A stretch of 64,000 nt of DNA, from the NCBI RefSeq assembly GCF_026385485.1, contig NZ_JANIDX010000001.1, positions 349,707-413,706 of the forward strand, in the 5' to 3' direction. The DNA comes from Bombella pollinis. GTDB taxonomy: Bacteria; Pseudomonadota; Alphaproteobacteria; Acetobacterales; Acetobacteraceae. A program made the position numbers and the translations under genes. The first letter of the stretch is position 1; each line of letters starts with the position of its first letter. Below are positions 24,155 through 32,142 of the stretch, in pieces. The notes under the pieces were generated by a model. That model worked only from the letters and a program-made list of their open reading frames with translations. It was not told the origin of the DNA and did no database searches.

Positions 24155-25174
24155 ATGCGTGTTTATTATGATCGCGATGCGGATATTAATCTGATTTGTG
24201 GCAAGAAGGTTGCCATCATCGGTTATGGTAGCCAAGGCCATGCCCATGCCAACAATCTGCGTGATAGCGGGGTGAAGGATATTGTTGTCGCTCTGCGGCC
24301 AGAATCTAAGGCGCGCGCAAAGGCAGAGGCAGCGGGCTTCCGCGTTGTAACACCCGCCGAGGCCGCCGCTTGGGCCGATGTTGTGATGATTTTGACACCA
24401 GATGAAGGTCAGGCCGCTCTGTATAAAGAGCATCTGGCCCCGCATTTAAAACCCGGCACGGCTCTGGTGTTTGCGCATGGTCTGGCTATCCATTTCCGCC
24501 TGATTGAGCCAACTGCCGAGATGGATGTGTTCTTGATTGCTCCGAAAGGCCCCGGCCATACGGTGCGCTCTGAATATCAGCGTGGTGGTGGTGTCCCATG
24601 CTTGGTGGCTGTGCATCAGGATGCTTCTGGCCATGCGAAGGATATTGCTCTGTCCTACGCCTCTGCCGTTGGTGGTGGGCGCGCTGGCGTGATTGAGACG
24701 AGCTTCCGTGAGGAAGTGGAGACAGACTTGTTTGGTGAGCAAGCCGTGCTGTGCGGTGGGACGATTGAGCTTATCAAAGCCGGGTTTGAGACGCTGGTTG
24801 AAGCAGGCTATGCCCCAGAGATGGCGTATTTTGAGTGTCTGCATGAGATGAAATTGATTGTGGATCTGCTTTATGAAGGTGGTATCTCCAACGTCAATTA
24901 CTCCATTTCCAACACGGCGGAATATGGGGAATATGTCAGCGGGCCGCGCGTTGTGACCTCTGAAGCGAAGGATGCCATGCGTGCTGTGCTGAAGGATATT
25001 CAGGATGGGACATTCGTGCGGAACTTCATCTTGGAGAATCAGTCCGGCAATGTTGGCTTTAAGGCATCCCGTGCCCGTGATGAACAACATCAGATTGAGA
25101 AGGTCGGGGCAAAATTGCGTGAGATGATGCCGTGGATTGCCAAGAACAAGCTGGTTGATAAAACACGTAACTAA
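24155..25174 (+). CDS. ilvC: Ketol-acid reductoisomerase (NADP+)
   Basis: Second step of branched-chain amino acid synthesis: Mg-dependent isomerisation and NADPH reduction of acetolactate. The 339-aa class I enzyme has the Rossmann motif IIGYGSQGHAHANNLRDSG, the IAPKGPGHTVRSEY stretch and the metal ligands in LFGEQAVLCGG. Start MRVYYDRDADINL is the canonical family start with AGGAAGG about 8 bases upstream; an in-frame ATG lies 9 bases earlier. It probably shares a transcript with ilvB. A clear terminator follows. Confidence 0.95.
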   Translation: MRVYYDRDADINLICGKKVAIIGYGSQGHAHANNLRDSGVKDIVVALRPESKARAKAEAAGFRVVTPAEAAAWADVVMILTPDEGQAALYKEHLAPHLKPGTALVFAHGLAIHFRLIEPTAEMDVFLIAPKGPGHTVRSEYQRGGGVPCLVAVHQDASGHAKDIALSYASAVGGGRAGVIETSFREEVETDLFGEQAVLCGGTIELIKAGFETLVEAGYAPEMAYFECLHEMKLIVDLLYEGGISNVNYSISNTAEYGEYVSGPRVVTSEAKDAMRAVLKDIQDGTFVRNFILENQSGNVGFKASRARDEQHQIEKVGAKLREMMPWIAKNKLVDKTRN

Positions 25175-25214
25175 TAAAGGTTGCGGTTTTATAATCACAG
25201 AGTGGTTATGGCTT

Positions 25215-25242
25215 AATGGGGAGGATTTTCCTCCCCATTTTT
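25215..25242 (+). terminator. Terminator after ilvC
   Basis: AATGGGGAGGA and TCCTCCCCATT form an 11-bp stem around a TTT loop, ending in a T-run. Confidence 0.85.
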
Positions 25243-25376
25243 ATGGAGTATTATTGCGTCCATTTAGCAGATTTTTAAAAAACAGTTGCGTTTAGCGTTA
25301 TATTTTCTTAGAAAACGAGTTCGACGCTCCTTCATTCGGGAAGGGGGGCGATAATCTGCTGGTTCAGGAGTACGTT

Positions 25377-25856
25377 ATGGACGCACTTGCTCGACTGGGG
25401 ATGGAATCGGACCTTCCGAGAGATATCCAGAACACTGAGGCAATTCACGCAGTCGAAGACTGTAAGGACTTTTTTATCAAGCAAGGTGGTGAGACCTATG
25501 CAGGTAATCATCTGCTTGTTGATTTCTGGAATGCCAGAAATCTGGACGACCCCGAACAAATAGACGCTACGTTAAGGCGGGCTGCAAAGGCAGCAGGGGC
25601 AACGATTCTTCATGGACATTTCCATCATTTTACGCCAAATGGTGGGGTTTCTGGCGTGATTGTTTTGGCTGAGAGCCATATTTCCATCCATACATGGCCG
25701 GAGCGTCACTTCGCAGCGGTGGATATCTTCATGTGTGGTGTGTGCGACCCTAACCGGTCGGTCCCTGTTATGCAGGAGCTTTTTCAAGCTGGCCGTGTGG
25801 AGATAGACGCGTTCAAGCGTGGGCGTGTCAGTGCGACAAGGCATACAGGGCGGTAA
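25377..25856 (+). CDS. speD: S-adenosylmethionine decarboxylase proenzyme
   Basis: Makes decarboxylated SAM, the aminopropyl donor for spermidine. The 159-aa proenzyme of the short SpeH type cleaves itself before Ser100 in LAESHISIHTWPE, creating the pyruvoyl cofactor. HGHFHHFTPNGGVSG precedes the site, and the conserved Cys lies in FMCGVCDPN. It has about 40 extra N-terminal residues relative to archaeal SpeH. speE follows, giving a spermidine module. The upstream 200 bases contain a small hairpin (CTTCATTCGGGAAG) but no riboswitch I recognise. Confidence 0.95.
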   Translation: MDALARLGMESDLPRDIQNTEAIHAVEDCKDFFIKQGGETYAGNHLLVDFWNARNLDDPEQIDATLRRAAKAAGATILHGHFHHFTPNGGVSGVIVLAESHISIHTWPERHFAAVDIFMCGVCDPNRSVPVMQELFQAGRVEIDAFKRGRVSATRHTGR

Positions 25857-25997
25857 GCCGAGCGGGGAAGGGGTTTAGGCGTCTTCCCAATTTCCCTATA
25901 ATAAAAGGTTATAGGTCCCTGCATTTTGTAAGGCAGCGGGGCATAGCTGGCTATGAGCGTACTTATTGTGGGCACGCATCCATGGCTAGGTGATGAC

Positions 25998-26897
25998 ATG
26001 ATGAAAGGATGGGCCGTGTCTTCTGGCATATCTTCCGAGGCGTGGTTTAACGAGGCTTTGTATCCTGATTGGGGCCAACGCTTTAAAGTGGTGAAAGAGC
26101 TTGTGCATAAACGCTCGCCTTTCCAAGATATTCGTATCTTTGAGAGCAGCAGCCACGGCCGTGTTTTGGTGTTGGATGGCATCATCCAAATTACCGAGCG
26201 TGACGAGTTTATTTATCAGGAAATGTTGGCTCATGTGCCACTTTTCATGCATCCGCACCCTAAGCGCGTTTTAATCATCGGCGCAGGTGATGGCGGGGTG
26301 TTGCGCCGTGTCCTCCAACATAAAACGGTGGAAAAAGCCGTCATGGTGGAGATTGATGGCGATGTGATTGAACTTTCCAAACAACACCTGCCTATGTTCG
26401 GCAAGGATGCGTGGGATGACCCGCGGGCTGATGTCATCGTGGGTGATGGGATTGATTACGTCAAAAAAGCTGATGATGGGGCGTTTGATGTCATCATCGT
26501 TGATAGTACAGACCCTATCGGCGTGGGTGATGTACTCTTTACGGATGATTTTTATAAGAATTGCGCGCGCATCCTCTCAGATGAAGGGATTATCGTGAAT
26601 CAATGCGGTGTGCCCTTCCAACAGGCGGATGAGCTGCGGGAGACCACAGCACGGCGGGCGAAGTTCTTCCCGCATGTAACGGCCTATCTTGCGGCAGTGC
26701 CGACTTATGTTGGTGGTTTTATGACCCTTGGGATGGCTAAAAAGGGCACCGCACCGCATAAGTTAGAGCTAGCGACGTTACAAAAAAGAGCGCAAGAAAG
26801 CGAGATTGCGGAAAGCTGCCAGTATTGGACGCCAGAGGTGCATATTGCCTCTTTCAGCCTTCCGCCTTATATCGCCCAAAACCTCCTACGCTCATAA
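25998..26897 (+). CDS. speE: Polyamine aminopropyltransferase (spermidine synthase)
   Basis: Transfers the aminopropyl group from decarboxylated SAM to putrescine. The 299-aa protein has the N-terminal beta domain (RIFESSSHGRVLVLDGIIQIT), the TERDEFIYQEMLAHVPLF helix, the dcSAM-binding LIIGAGDGGVLRRV and the catalytic-Asp loop IIVDSTDPIGVG. The frame is open to ATG 25953, but ATG 25998 has AGGTG at good spacing and gives the usual N-terminus (EAWFNEALYPDWGQRF). It is paired with speD, and panB follows 23 bases after the stop. Confidence 0.93.
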   Translation: MMKGWAVSSGISSEAWFNEALYPDWGQRFKVVKELVHKRSPFQDIRIFESSSHGRVLVLDGIIQITERDEFIYQEMLAHVPLFMHPHPKRVLIIGAGDGGVLRRVLQHKTVEKAVMVEIDGDVIELSKQHLPMFGKDAWDDPRADVIVGDGIDYVKKADDGAFDVIIVDSTDPIGVGDVLFTDDFYKNCARILSDEGIIVNQCGVPFQQADELRETTARRAKFFPHVTAYLAAVPTYVGGFMTLGMAKKGTAPHKLELATLQKRAQESEIAESCQYWTPEVHIASFSLPPYIAQNLLRS

Positions 26898-26920
26898 TGG
26901 TATAGAGAAGGACCCCTACC

Positions 26921-27751
26921 ATGCGCCGGATGACACTTGCGGACTTCCAGAAGATGAAGGATGAAGGCCGGCCCATCGCCATGGTGACGGCCTATGATTA
27001 CGCCTCGGCTTTAATTGCGGAGCAAGCGGGCGTGCCGGCTATTTTGGTAGGGGATTCCCTCGGCATGGTTATGCAAGGGCAGGACACAACCTTACCTGTG
27101 CGTGTAGAGGATATGATTTATCATGCCCGCATGGTCATGCGCGGGAGCCGTAAAGCCCTTGTGGTGGTGGATTTGCCTTTTCTGTCTTACGCGACAGAGC
27201 AAGATGCGGTGGATGCAGCACGGCGCGTTATGCAAGAGGGGGGCGGCCAAGCCCTTAAATTGGAGGGCGGGCGTGAGATTGCCCCGATAGTGCGGCGTTT
27301 AACAGCAATGGGCGTGCCGGTGATGGGCCATTTGGGGCTTACGCCACAAGCGCAACATCAAATCGGCTTGCGCGCTCAGGCAAAAGAGGTGCAGGCGGCG
27401 CGTAAATTACTTGATGATGCGCGTGCGTTAGAGGAGGCTGGTGCTTTTGGGATTGTGCTGGAGGTTATCCCGGCAGATTTAGCGGCTTTAGTCTCTAAAG
27501 AGGTGCGTATTCCCACAATCGGCATTGGGGCTGGTGCGGGGTGCGATGGGCAGGTTCAAGTCTGGCATGATGTGCTAGGGCTATTCGAGGGGAAATCGCC
27601 TCGTCATGCGCATCGTTTTGCAGAAATTGGGGCGCAGATGGTTGGGGCTTTATCTCATTATGTAAAGCAGGTGGAGGAAGGCTCCTTCCCCACAAAGGCG
27701 CAGAGTGTCAGTATGGCCCCCGATATTTTGGCCGCTCTTACAGCGGAGTGA
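26921..27751 (+). CDS. panB: 3-methyl-2-oxobutanoate hydroxymethyltransferase
   Basis: First committed step to pantothenate: adds a hydroxymethyl group from 5,10-methylene-THF to ketoisovalerate. The 276-aa TIM-barrel has AMVTAYDYASALIAEQAG, the metal-binding VGDSLGMVMQG, the catalytic region GHLGLTPQ and IPTIGIGAGAGCDGQVQVW. It is close behind speE. panC is not adjacent. Its substrate depends on the ilvB/ilvC pathway encoded 2 kb upstream. Confidence 0.95.
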   Translation: MRRMTLADFQKMKDEGRPIAMVTAYDYASALIAEQAGVPAILVGDSLGMVMQGQDTTLPVRVEDMIYHARMVMRGSRKALVVVDLPFLSYATEQDAVDAARRVMQEGGGQALKLEGGREIAPIVRRLTAMGVPVMGHLGLTPQAQHQIGLRAQAKEVQAARKLLDDARALEEAGAFGIVLEVIPADLAALVSKEVRIPTIGIGAGAGCDGQVQVWHDVLGLFEGKSPRHAHRFAEIGAQMVGALSHYVKQVEEGSFPTKAQSVSMAPDILAALTAE

Positions 27752-27818
27752 GATTGTCAGAGAGGGGGGAAGCTGGCAAAGTGCCGCTTTTCCCTGTCTT
27801 GCAGGAATAAAGATAGAC

Positions 27819-28961
27819 ATGATGGATGAGACAATACAACCTAGCCCCCTTCGGGCACTCCATGAGGAGCTTAAAGCTCAGATGGATGGGTTTGATGGGT
27901 ACGAATTGCCAGCACAATATCCCTCCGGGGCTGAGGTAGAGCACCTCCATACGCGCAAACAGGCTAGTTTGTTTGATATTTCCTTTTTGGGGCAGTTGCG
28001 TGTGCGCTCTAAGGAGGGGAATCTCGCCATTGTGGCTGAGGCCTTAGAGCAGCTTTTGCCAACCAATGTTATAGGGATGGAAAAAGGCCGGATGCTCTAT
28101 GGTCTCCTCACAACAGACCAAGGCGGCATCCGAGATGACCTTGTTATCTCCCGGCAAGAGGATGATTTTTTACTCATCCTCAATGGGCGCAATCGCGAAA
28201 GCAATGCGGATTATATTGAGAATGCCCTTGGTGAGGATTGCAAAGTAAGCCGTGAGTTCGACCGGGCGATGGTGAGCCTACAAGGCCCAAAAGCAGCAGA
28301 TGTGTTGGGGGCTGTTCTAGGGGTAAGTGCCATTACTGCCATGAAGTATCGTGATTGCCATGATATGCCGTGGGAAAATGGGACCATTACGGTTGCGCGC
28401 TTTGGCTATACGGGGATGGATGGGTTTGATATTTGTCTGCCAGCAAATCTCGCAGAAGCTTTTGCACGCCGTCTTTTGGAGCATCCAGAGCTAGAGCCTG
28501 CCGGTATGCTGGCGCGTAATACGTTACGTTTGGAGGCAGGGTTATGCCTCTATGGGACGGATATTGATAAAACGACCTCTCCGGTAGAGGCCGCACTTGC
28601 CAATAATATTGCACAATGTCGTAGGCCCGGTGGTGAGCGCGCAGGAGGCTACCCCGGTGCGGAGACTATCGCAGGGCAATTAGAGCATGGGATTTATCGC
28701 CAGCGCGTAGGGTTAAAGCCGAGTGATGAAACATCCCTCCCTAATGGGGCGGAGATTTTCTCTGATGCTGAAGGGCAGGACCGTATTGGCCGTGTTACCT
28801 CAAGCTGTTTAAGCCCGACATTACGGGTCATGATTGGCATGGGCTATGTCACACCGGCTCATGTTGAGGTGGGTAGTCAGATTTTTGCCAAAATGGATGA
28901 TGGTACCATGCAGCCTATCACAGTGGCGGCTCTGCCTTTTGTCCCCCTTGCGGAGCGGTGA
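27819..28961 (+). CDS. gcvT: Glycine cleavage system T protein (aminomethyltransferase)
   Basis: Moves the methylene group of the aminomethyl-lipoyl H protein to tetrahydrofolate, releasing ammonia. The 380-aa product has the GcvT N-terminal features ASLFDISFLGQLRVR and DDLVISRQEDDFLLILNGRN, the folate-site FGYTGMDGFDICLPA, ARNTLRLEAGLCLYGTDID, and the C-terminal barrel GRVTSSCLSPTL with IGMGYV. Two ATGs (27819, 27822) are possible starts; the longer open frame overlaps panB and is not used. gcvH and gcvP are not in the window, and no glycine riboswitch is visible upstream. Confidence 0.88.
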   Translation: MMDETIQPSPLRALHEELKAQMDGFDGYELPAQYPSGAEVEHLHTRKQASLFDISFLGQLRVRSKEGNLAIVAEALEQLLPTNVIGMEKGRMLYGLLTTDQGGIRDDLVISRQEDDFLLILNGRNRESNADYIENALGEDCKVSREFDRAMVSLQGPKAADVLGAVLGVSAITAMKYRDCHDMPWENGTITVARFGYTGMDGFDICLPANLAEAFARRLLEHPELEPAGMLARNTLRLEAGLCLYGTDIDKTTSPVEAALANNIAQCRRPGGERAGGYPGAETIAGQLEHGIYRQRVGLKPSDETSLPNGAEIFSDAEGQDRIGRVTSSCLSPTLRVMIGMGYVTPAHVEVGSQIFAKMDDGTMQPITVAALPFVPLAER

Positions 28962-29040
28962 CCCTCTAGCCGTATTAAATCTAGCTCCTTTTCCTTAATA
29001 GGGCTTTACGCCATGCCTTTTTTGGGTGAGGCTCGGCAAT

Positions 29041-29096
29041 AGCAGGCGGGGAGGGGTCTCTCCGGTCCTGCTGCGGCCCTAAGCATCCGGCTTGGG
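29041..29096 (+). other. Two adjacent stem-loops before the YgiN-like gene
   Basis: AGCAGG...CCTGCT (29041-29072, with inner GGAG/CTCC pairing) is followed by CCTAAGC-ATCCG-GCTTGGG (29078-29096). They occupy the 164-base gap between gcvT and the next gene. There is no T-run, so they are not ordinary terminators. They could be a small RNA or a structured leader. Confidence 0.4.
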
Positions 29097-29125
29097 AGCT
29101 TATAAGATGGTTAAGGAGATGTGGT

Positions 29126-29428
29126 ATGAGCGAGGCTGTTCATATTCTGGCATTAGCGACAATTGATAAGGGCAAAGCGGCAGATCTGGAAAAAGTTGTG
29201 CAGGAATGTGCGAAGCACTCCCTGCAAGAGAAAGCCTGCAAGCGTTACGAAATTGCGCGTGATGCTGAGAATGAAGGTCGCTTTACTGTGAGCGAGATTT
29301 GGGCCAGCCAAGAAGGCTTCGAGGCGCATCTCGCGACAGAGCATTTCGGCGTGTTAGCGGCTTTCGCTAAGGAACATGGTGCAGAGCTGGAAGTCATCCG
29401 CCAAGTACCGCTGCATCCCGCCGCATAA
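29126..29428 (+). CDS. Putative quinol monooxygenase (YgiN/ABM family)
   Basis: A 100-aa single-domain ferredoxin-like protein of the antibiotic biosynthesis monooxygenase superfamily. The typical pattern is visible: first strand VHILALATIDKGKAADLEKVV, then SLQEKACKRYEIARD, the strand FTVSEIWASQEGFEAHLATEHF with the conserved His, and a C-terminal helix. YgiN-type members act on quinols or remain uncharacterised. It is 25 bases before the ROK kinase gene, on the same strand and probably co-transcribed. Confidence 0.75.
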   Translation: MSEAVHILALATIDKGKAADLEKVVQECAKHSLQEKACKRYEIARDAENEGRFTVSEIWASQEGFEAHLATEHFGVLAAFAKEHGAELEVIRQVPLHPAA

Positions 29429-29453
29429 ACGGCAGAATAAGGAGTGTAACTCA

Positions 29454-30407
29454 ATGGCTGATTATCGTTTGGGCATTGATTTTGGTGGCACGAAAATCGA
29501 GATCCTGGCGTTGGACCGCAAAGGGCAGGAGGTATTGCGCGAGCGTATTCCTAATCCCGGCGTCTATGATAAGGCCATTGAGGCCATCCGGGATTTAGTT
29601 CGTAAAGCGGATGAGCAGATTGGTTGTGTTCCTGCTCATCGTATTACGGGGACGCAACTAACCTCCACGTTGGGCATTGGTATCCCCGGCTCGATGTCCC
29701 CAGAGACAGGGCTTGTGCGGAACTCCAACGCAACATGGCTGAACAACCATCCCTTTAAGCGGGATGTGGAGGAAAGCCTTGGCCGCCCTGTGCGGGTGGA
29801 AAATGATGCGAATTGTTTTGCCCTTTCCGAAGCGGCCGATGGCGCGGGAGAAGGCTATGCTACAGTGCTGGGTGTAATTATTGGCACCGGCATGGGTGGG
29901 GGCATTGTTGCTAATGGCCGTATTCTCCCCGGGCGGCATCATATTGCTGGGGAATGGGGCCATATTCCTCTGCCATGGGCTAAGCAAGAAGATTTCCCGA
30001 TGCGGAAATGCTTCTGCGGGAATGAGGGGTGTCAGGAGCGTTATCTTTGTGGCCCGGTCCTTGGGGCGGAGTGGAAAGGCGAAGGCAATCGCTCCCCTAA
30101 TGGGATTGAGGAAGCCGCGCGTAATGGTGATGAGGCCGCGATTCGCGCATTAGACCTCTATATGGACCGTTTTGCGCGGGCCTGTGCACAGGCTGTGAAC
30201 TTCCTAGACCCAGATGTAATTGTGTTGGGTGGTGGGGTGTCTAACTTAGCCTGCATTTATGAGCGTGTGCCGAAATTGCTGCCGCGTCATGTTATTACGT
30301 CACCTTGCACAACCCCAATTGTGCAGAACCGCCATGGTGATAGCTCTGGCGTGCGCGGTGCGGCATGGCTGTGGGATGTGAGTGAGAGTGGCGTGACGCA
30401 TACATAG
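29454..30407 (+). CDS. ROK-family sugar kinase (fructokinase-like)
   Basis: A 317-aa ATP-dependent hexokinase of the ROK family. Evidence: the phosphate loop GIDFGGTKIEILALD, catalytic Asp in RVENDANCFALSEA, GTGMGGGIVANG, and the zinc motif with His in HIAGEWGH and Cys in KCFCGNEGCQERYL. The adenosine motif is VIVLGGGVSNL. The arrangement matches Mak/fructokinase-type ROK enzymes, likely for fructose or a related hexose in a sugar-adapted bacterium. AAGGAG precedes the ATG. A strong terminator follows. Confidence 0.88.
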   Translation: MADYRLGIDFGGTKIEILALDRKGQEVLRERIPNPGVYDKAIEAIRDLVRKADEQIGCVPAHRITGTQLTSTLGIGIPGSMSPETGLVRNSNATWLNNHPFKRDVEESLGRPVRVENDANCFALSEAADGAGEGYATVLGVIIGTGMGGGIVANGRILPGRHHIAGEWGHIPLPWAKQEDFPMRKCFCGNEGCQERYLCGPVLGAEWKGEGNRSPNGIEEAARNGDEAAIRALDLYMDRFARACAQAVNFLDPDVIVLGGGVSNLACIYERVPKLLPRHVITSPCTTPIVQNRHGDSSGVRGAAWLWDVSESGVTHT

Positions 30408-30440
30408 TAAGTCGGACTAAACGTACCAGCGTCATTTTAT

Positions 30441-30479
30441 AAAAACCGCCCGTTCTGTTATAGAGCGGGCGGTTTTTTA
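30441..30479. terminator. Bidirectional terminator between the ROK kinase and glnA
   Basis: AAAAACCGCCCGTTCT and AGAGCGGGCGGTTTTTT form a GC-rich stem around a 5-base loop, flanked by A- and T-runs. Confidence 0.9.
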
Positions 30480-30523
30480 TGAGCTTGCTCTGCCAGAGGT
30501 GGCAGAGCAGTACGTTCGTTATA

Positions 30524-31984
30524 TTAGACGGAGTAATACATCTCAAACTCAACAGGGTGAGGTGTATGCTCAAAGCGATACACATCTTGCATCTTGAGGG
30601 TGATGTAGCTCTCAATCTGATCTTTGGTGAAGACATCCCCTTCCAGCAAGAAGGCGTGGTCGGTCTTCAAGGCTTCCAAAGCTTCACGCAGGGAGCCGCA
30701 GACCGTTGGGATCATGTTCAGCTCCTCAGGGGGAAGCTCGTAGAGGTCTTTATCCATCGCTTCACCCGGATGGATTTTATTGCGGATACCATCCAAGCCT
30801 GCCATCAGCATGGCACTAAAGGCGAGGTAAGGGTTCGCTGTTGGGTCGGGGAAGCGAACCTCCACACGTTTTGCTTTGGGGCTTGTCGCATAAGGGATAC
30901 GACAAGAAGCCGAACGGTTAGCAGAGGAATAAGCCAGCAGCACAGGGGCCTCAAAGCCCGGGATCAGGCGCTTGTAAGAGTTGGTGGAAGGATTGGTAAA
31001 GGCATTAAGAGCCTTGGCATGTTTGATAATCCCACCGATGTAATACAAAGCTTCATCAGAGAGGTCAGCATAGCGGTTACCAGCAAAAAGCGGCTTACCA
31101 TCTTTCCAAACGGATTGATGAACATGCATACCTGTGCCGTTATCACCATAGATAGGCTTTGGCATAAAGGTTGCTGTTTTGCCGTAGGAATGAGCCACAT
31201 TATGCACGCAATATTTGTAAATCTGCATAAAGTCAGCAGATTTAACAAGCGTTGCAAAAGCCGTGCCTAATTCATGCTGGCTGCGGGCGACTTCGTGATG
31301 ATGCTTTTCAATCGGTAAGCCCATCTCACCCATTGTAGCGAGCATTTCGGCGCGCAGGTCGCTCTCATTATCCACAGGCGGAACAGGGAAATAACCGCCT
31401 TTACGGGCAGGGCGATGGCCCATATTCCCTTCAGGATAATCTTTCATGGAAGCTTCTGGCCCCTCGATGCTGTCGAGGTGGTAGGAGCCGTAATTCTCCC
31501 CCGTACCAAAGCGGACACTATCAAAGATGAAGAACTCTGCCTCCGGGCCAAAGAAGGCGGTATCCCCAAGGCCGCTTTTTTTGAGGTATTCTTCCGCTTG
31601 TTTTGCTGTCGCGCGTGGGTCGCGGTTGTAATAGCCGTTGGTTTTAGGGTCGATAATATCGCAGATGAGAATGAGCTGAGGGCGGGCAGAGAAAGGGTCC
31701 ACCACAGCGGTCTCAGGGTCAGGGAGGAGGACCATGTCGGACTCATTGATGGCCTTCCACCCTTGGATGGAGGAGCCATCAAACATGAAGCCATCTGTAA
31801 ATGTATCTTCTTCAATGGTGCGGACAGTCTGCGTGGTGTGCTGCCATTTGCCCTTTGTGTCGGTAAAGCGGAGATCGACAAACTCAATGCCATGCTCTTC
31901 AATCAACTCAAAAACGCGCTGGATAGCGGCTTTTTGAGGGGAAGGGCGTTGTGCAGAAGGAGTAGATGCTGATTTTTTTGCCAT
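30524..31984 (-). CDS. glnA: Type I glutamine synthetase
   Basis: ATP-dependent synthesis of glutamine from glutamate and ammonia; a dodecamer. The 486-aa protein has FMFDGSSIQGWKAI, the metal/glutamate-site FGPEAEFFIFD, the ammonia-site GNGTGMHVHQSVWKDG, the ATP-site KAKRVEVRFPD, and the regulatory KDLYELPPEE with the adenylylation tyrosine. It is longer than the usual 469 residues because of a basic, Ser/Pro-rich N-terminus (AKKSASTPSAQRPSPQKA). The open frame extends to 32113 but GAGG precedes the ATG at 31984. glnB, often directly upstream in alphaproteobacteria, is not here; tldD is divergent. Confidence 0.95.
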   Translation of the reverse strand: MAKKSASTPSAQRPSPQKAAIQRVFELIEEHGIEFVDLRFTDTKGKWQHTTQTVRTIEEDTFTDGFMFDGSSIQGWKAINESDMVLLPDPETAVVDPFSARPQLILICDIIDPKTNGYYNRDPRATAKQAEEYLKKSGLGDTAFFGPEAEFFIFDSVRFGTGENYGSYHLDSIEGPEASMKDYPEGNMGHRPARKGGYFPVPPVDNESDLRAEMLATMGEMGLPIEKHHHEVARSQHELGTAFATLVKSADFMQIYKYCVHNVAHSYGKTATFMPKPIYGDNGTGMHVHQSVWKDGKPLFAGNRYADLSDEALYYIGGIIKHAKALNAFTNPSTNSYKRLIPGFEAPVLLAYSSANRSASCRIPYATSPKAKRVEVRFPDPTANPYLAFSAMLMAGLDGIRNKIHPGEAMDKDLYELPPEELNMIPTVCGSLREALEALKTDHAFLLEGDVFTKDQIESYITLKMQDVYRFEHTPHPVEFEMYYSV

Positions 31985-32142
31985 GGCTGCGTGCCTCGCA
32001 TATTTTGGACTGATACCAAAACGATTACGGGACAATGAGCCATCTGTCGAGTGCTTGCACATAAACTTCCTTTTATAAGACGAGCTGGCTCCTTTTTCTG
32101 ATAGGATTTGCATTTTCGGGCTAAAAAGCCCATCTGGTGGTC

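Noticed and set aside
24446..25198. A 250-codon minus-strand frame inside ilvC
   Set aside because: Antisense shadow; His/Gln/Asn-rich translation without any domain.
27752..27818. Glycine riboswitch before gcvT
   Set aside because: The gap is only 67 bases and lacks the tandem aptamer core.
30479..31270. A 263-codon plus-strand frame inside glnA
   Set aside because: Antisense shadow of a strongly conserved gene.
31368..31376. Perfect DnaA box TTATCCACA
   Set aside because: Single copy within the glnA coding sequence with no further boxes or AT-rich unwinding region nearby, so not an origin.
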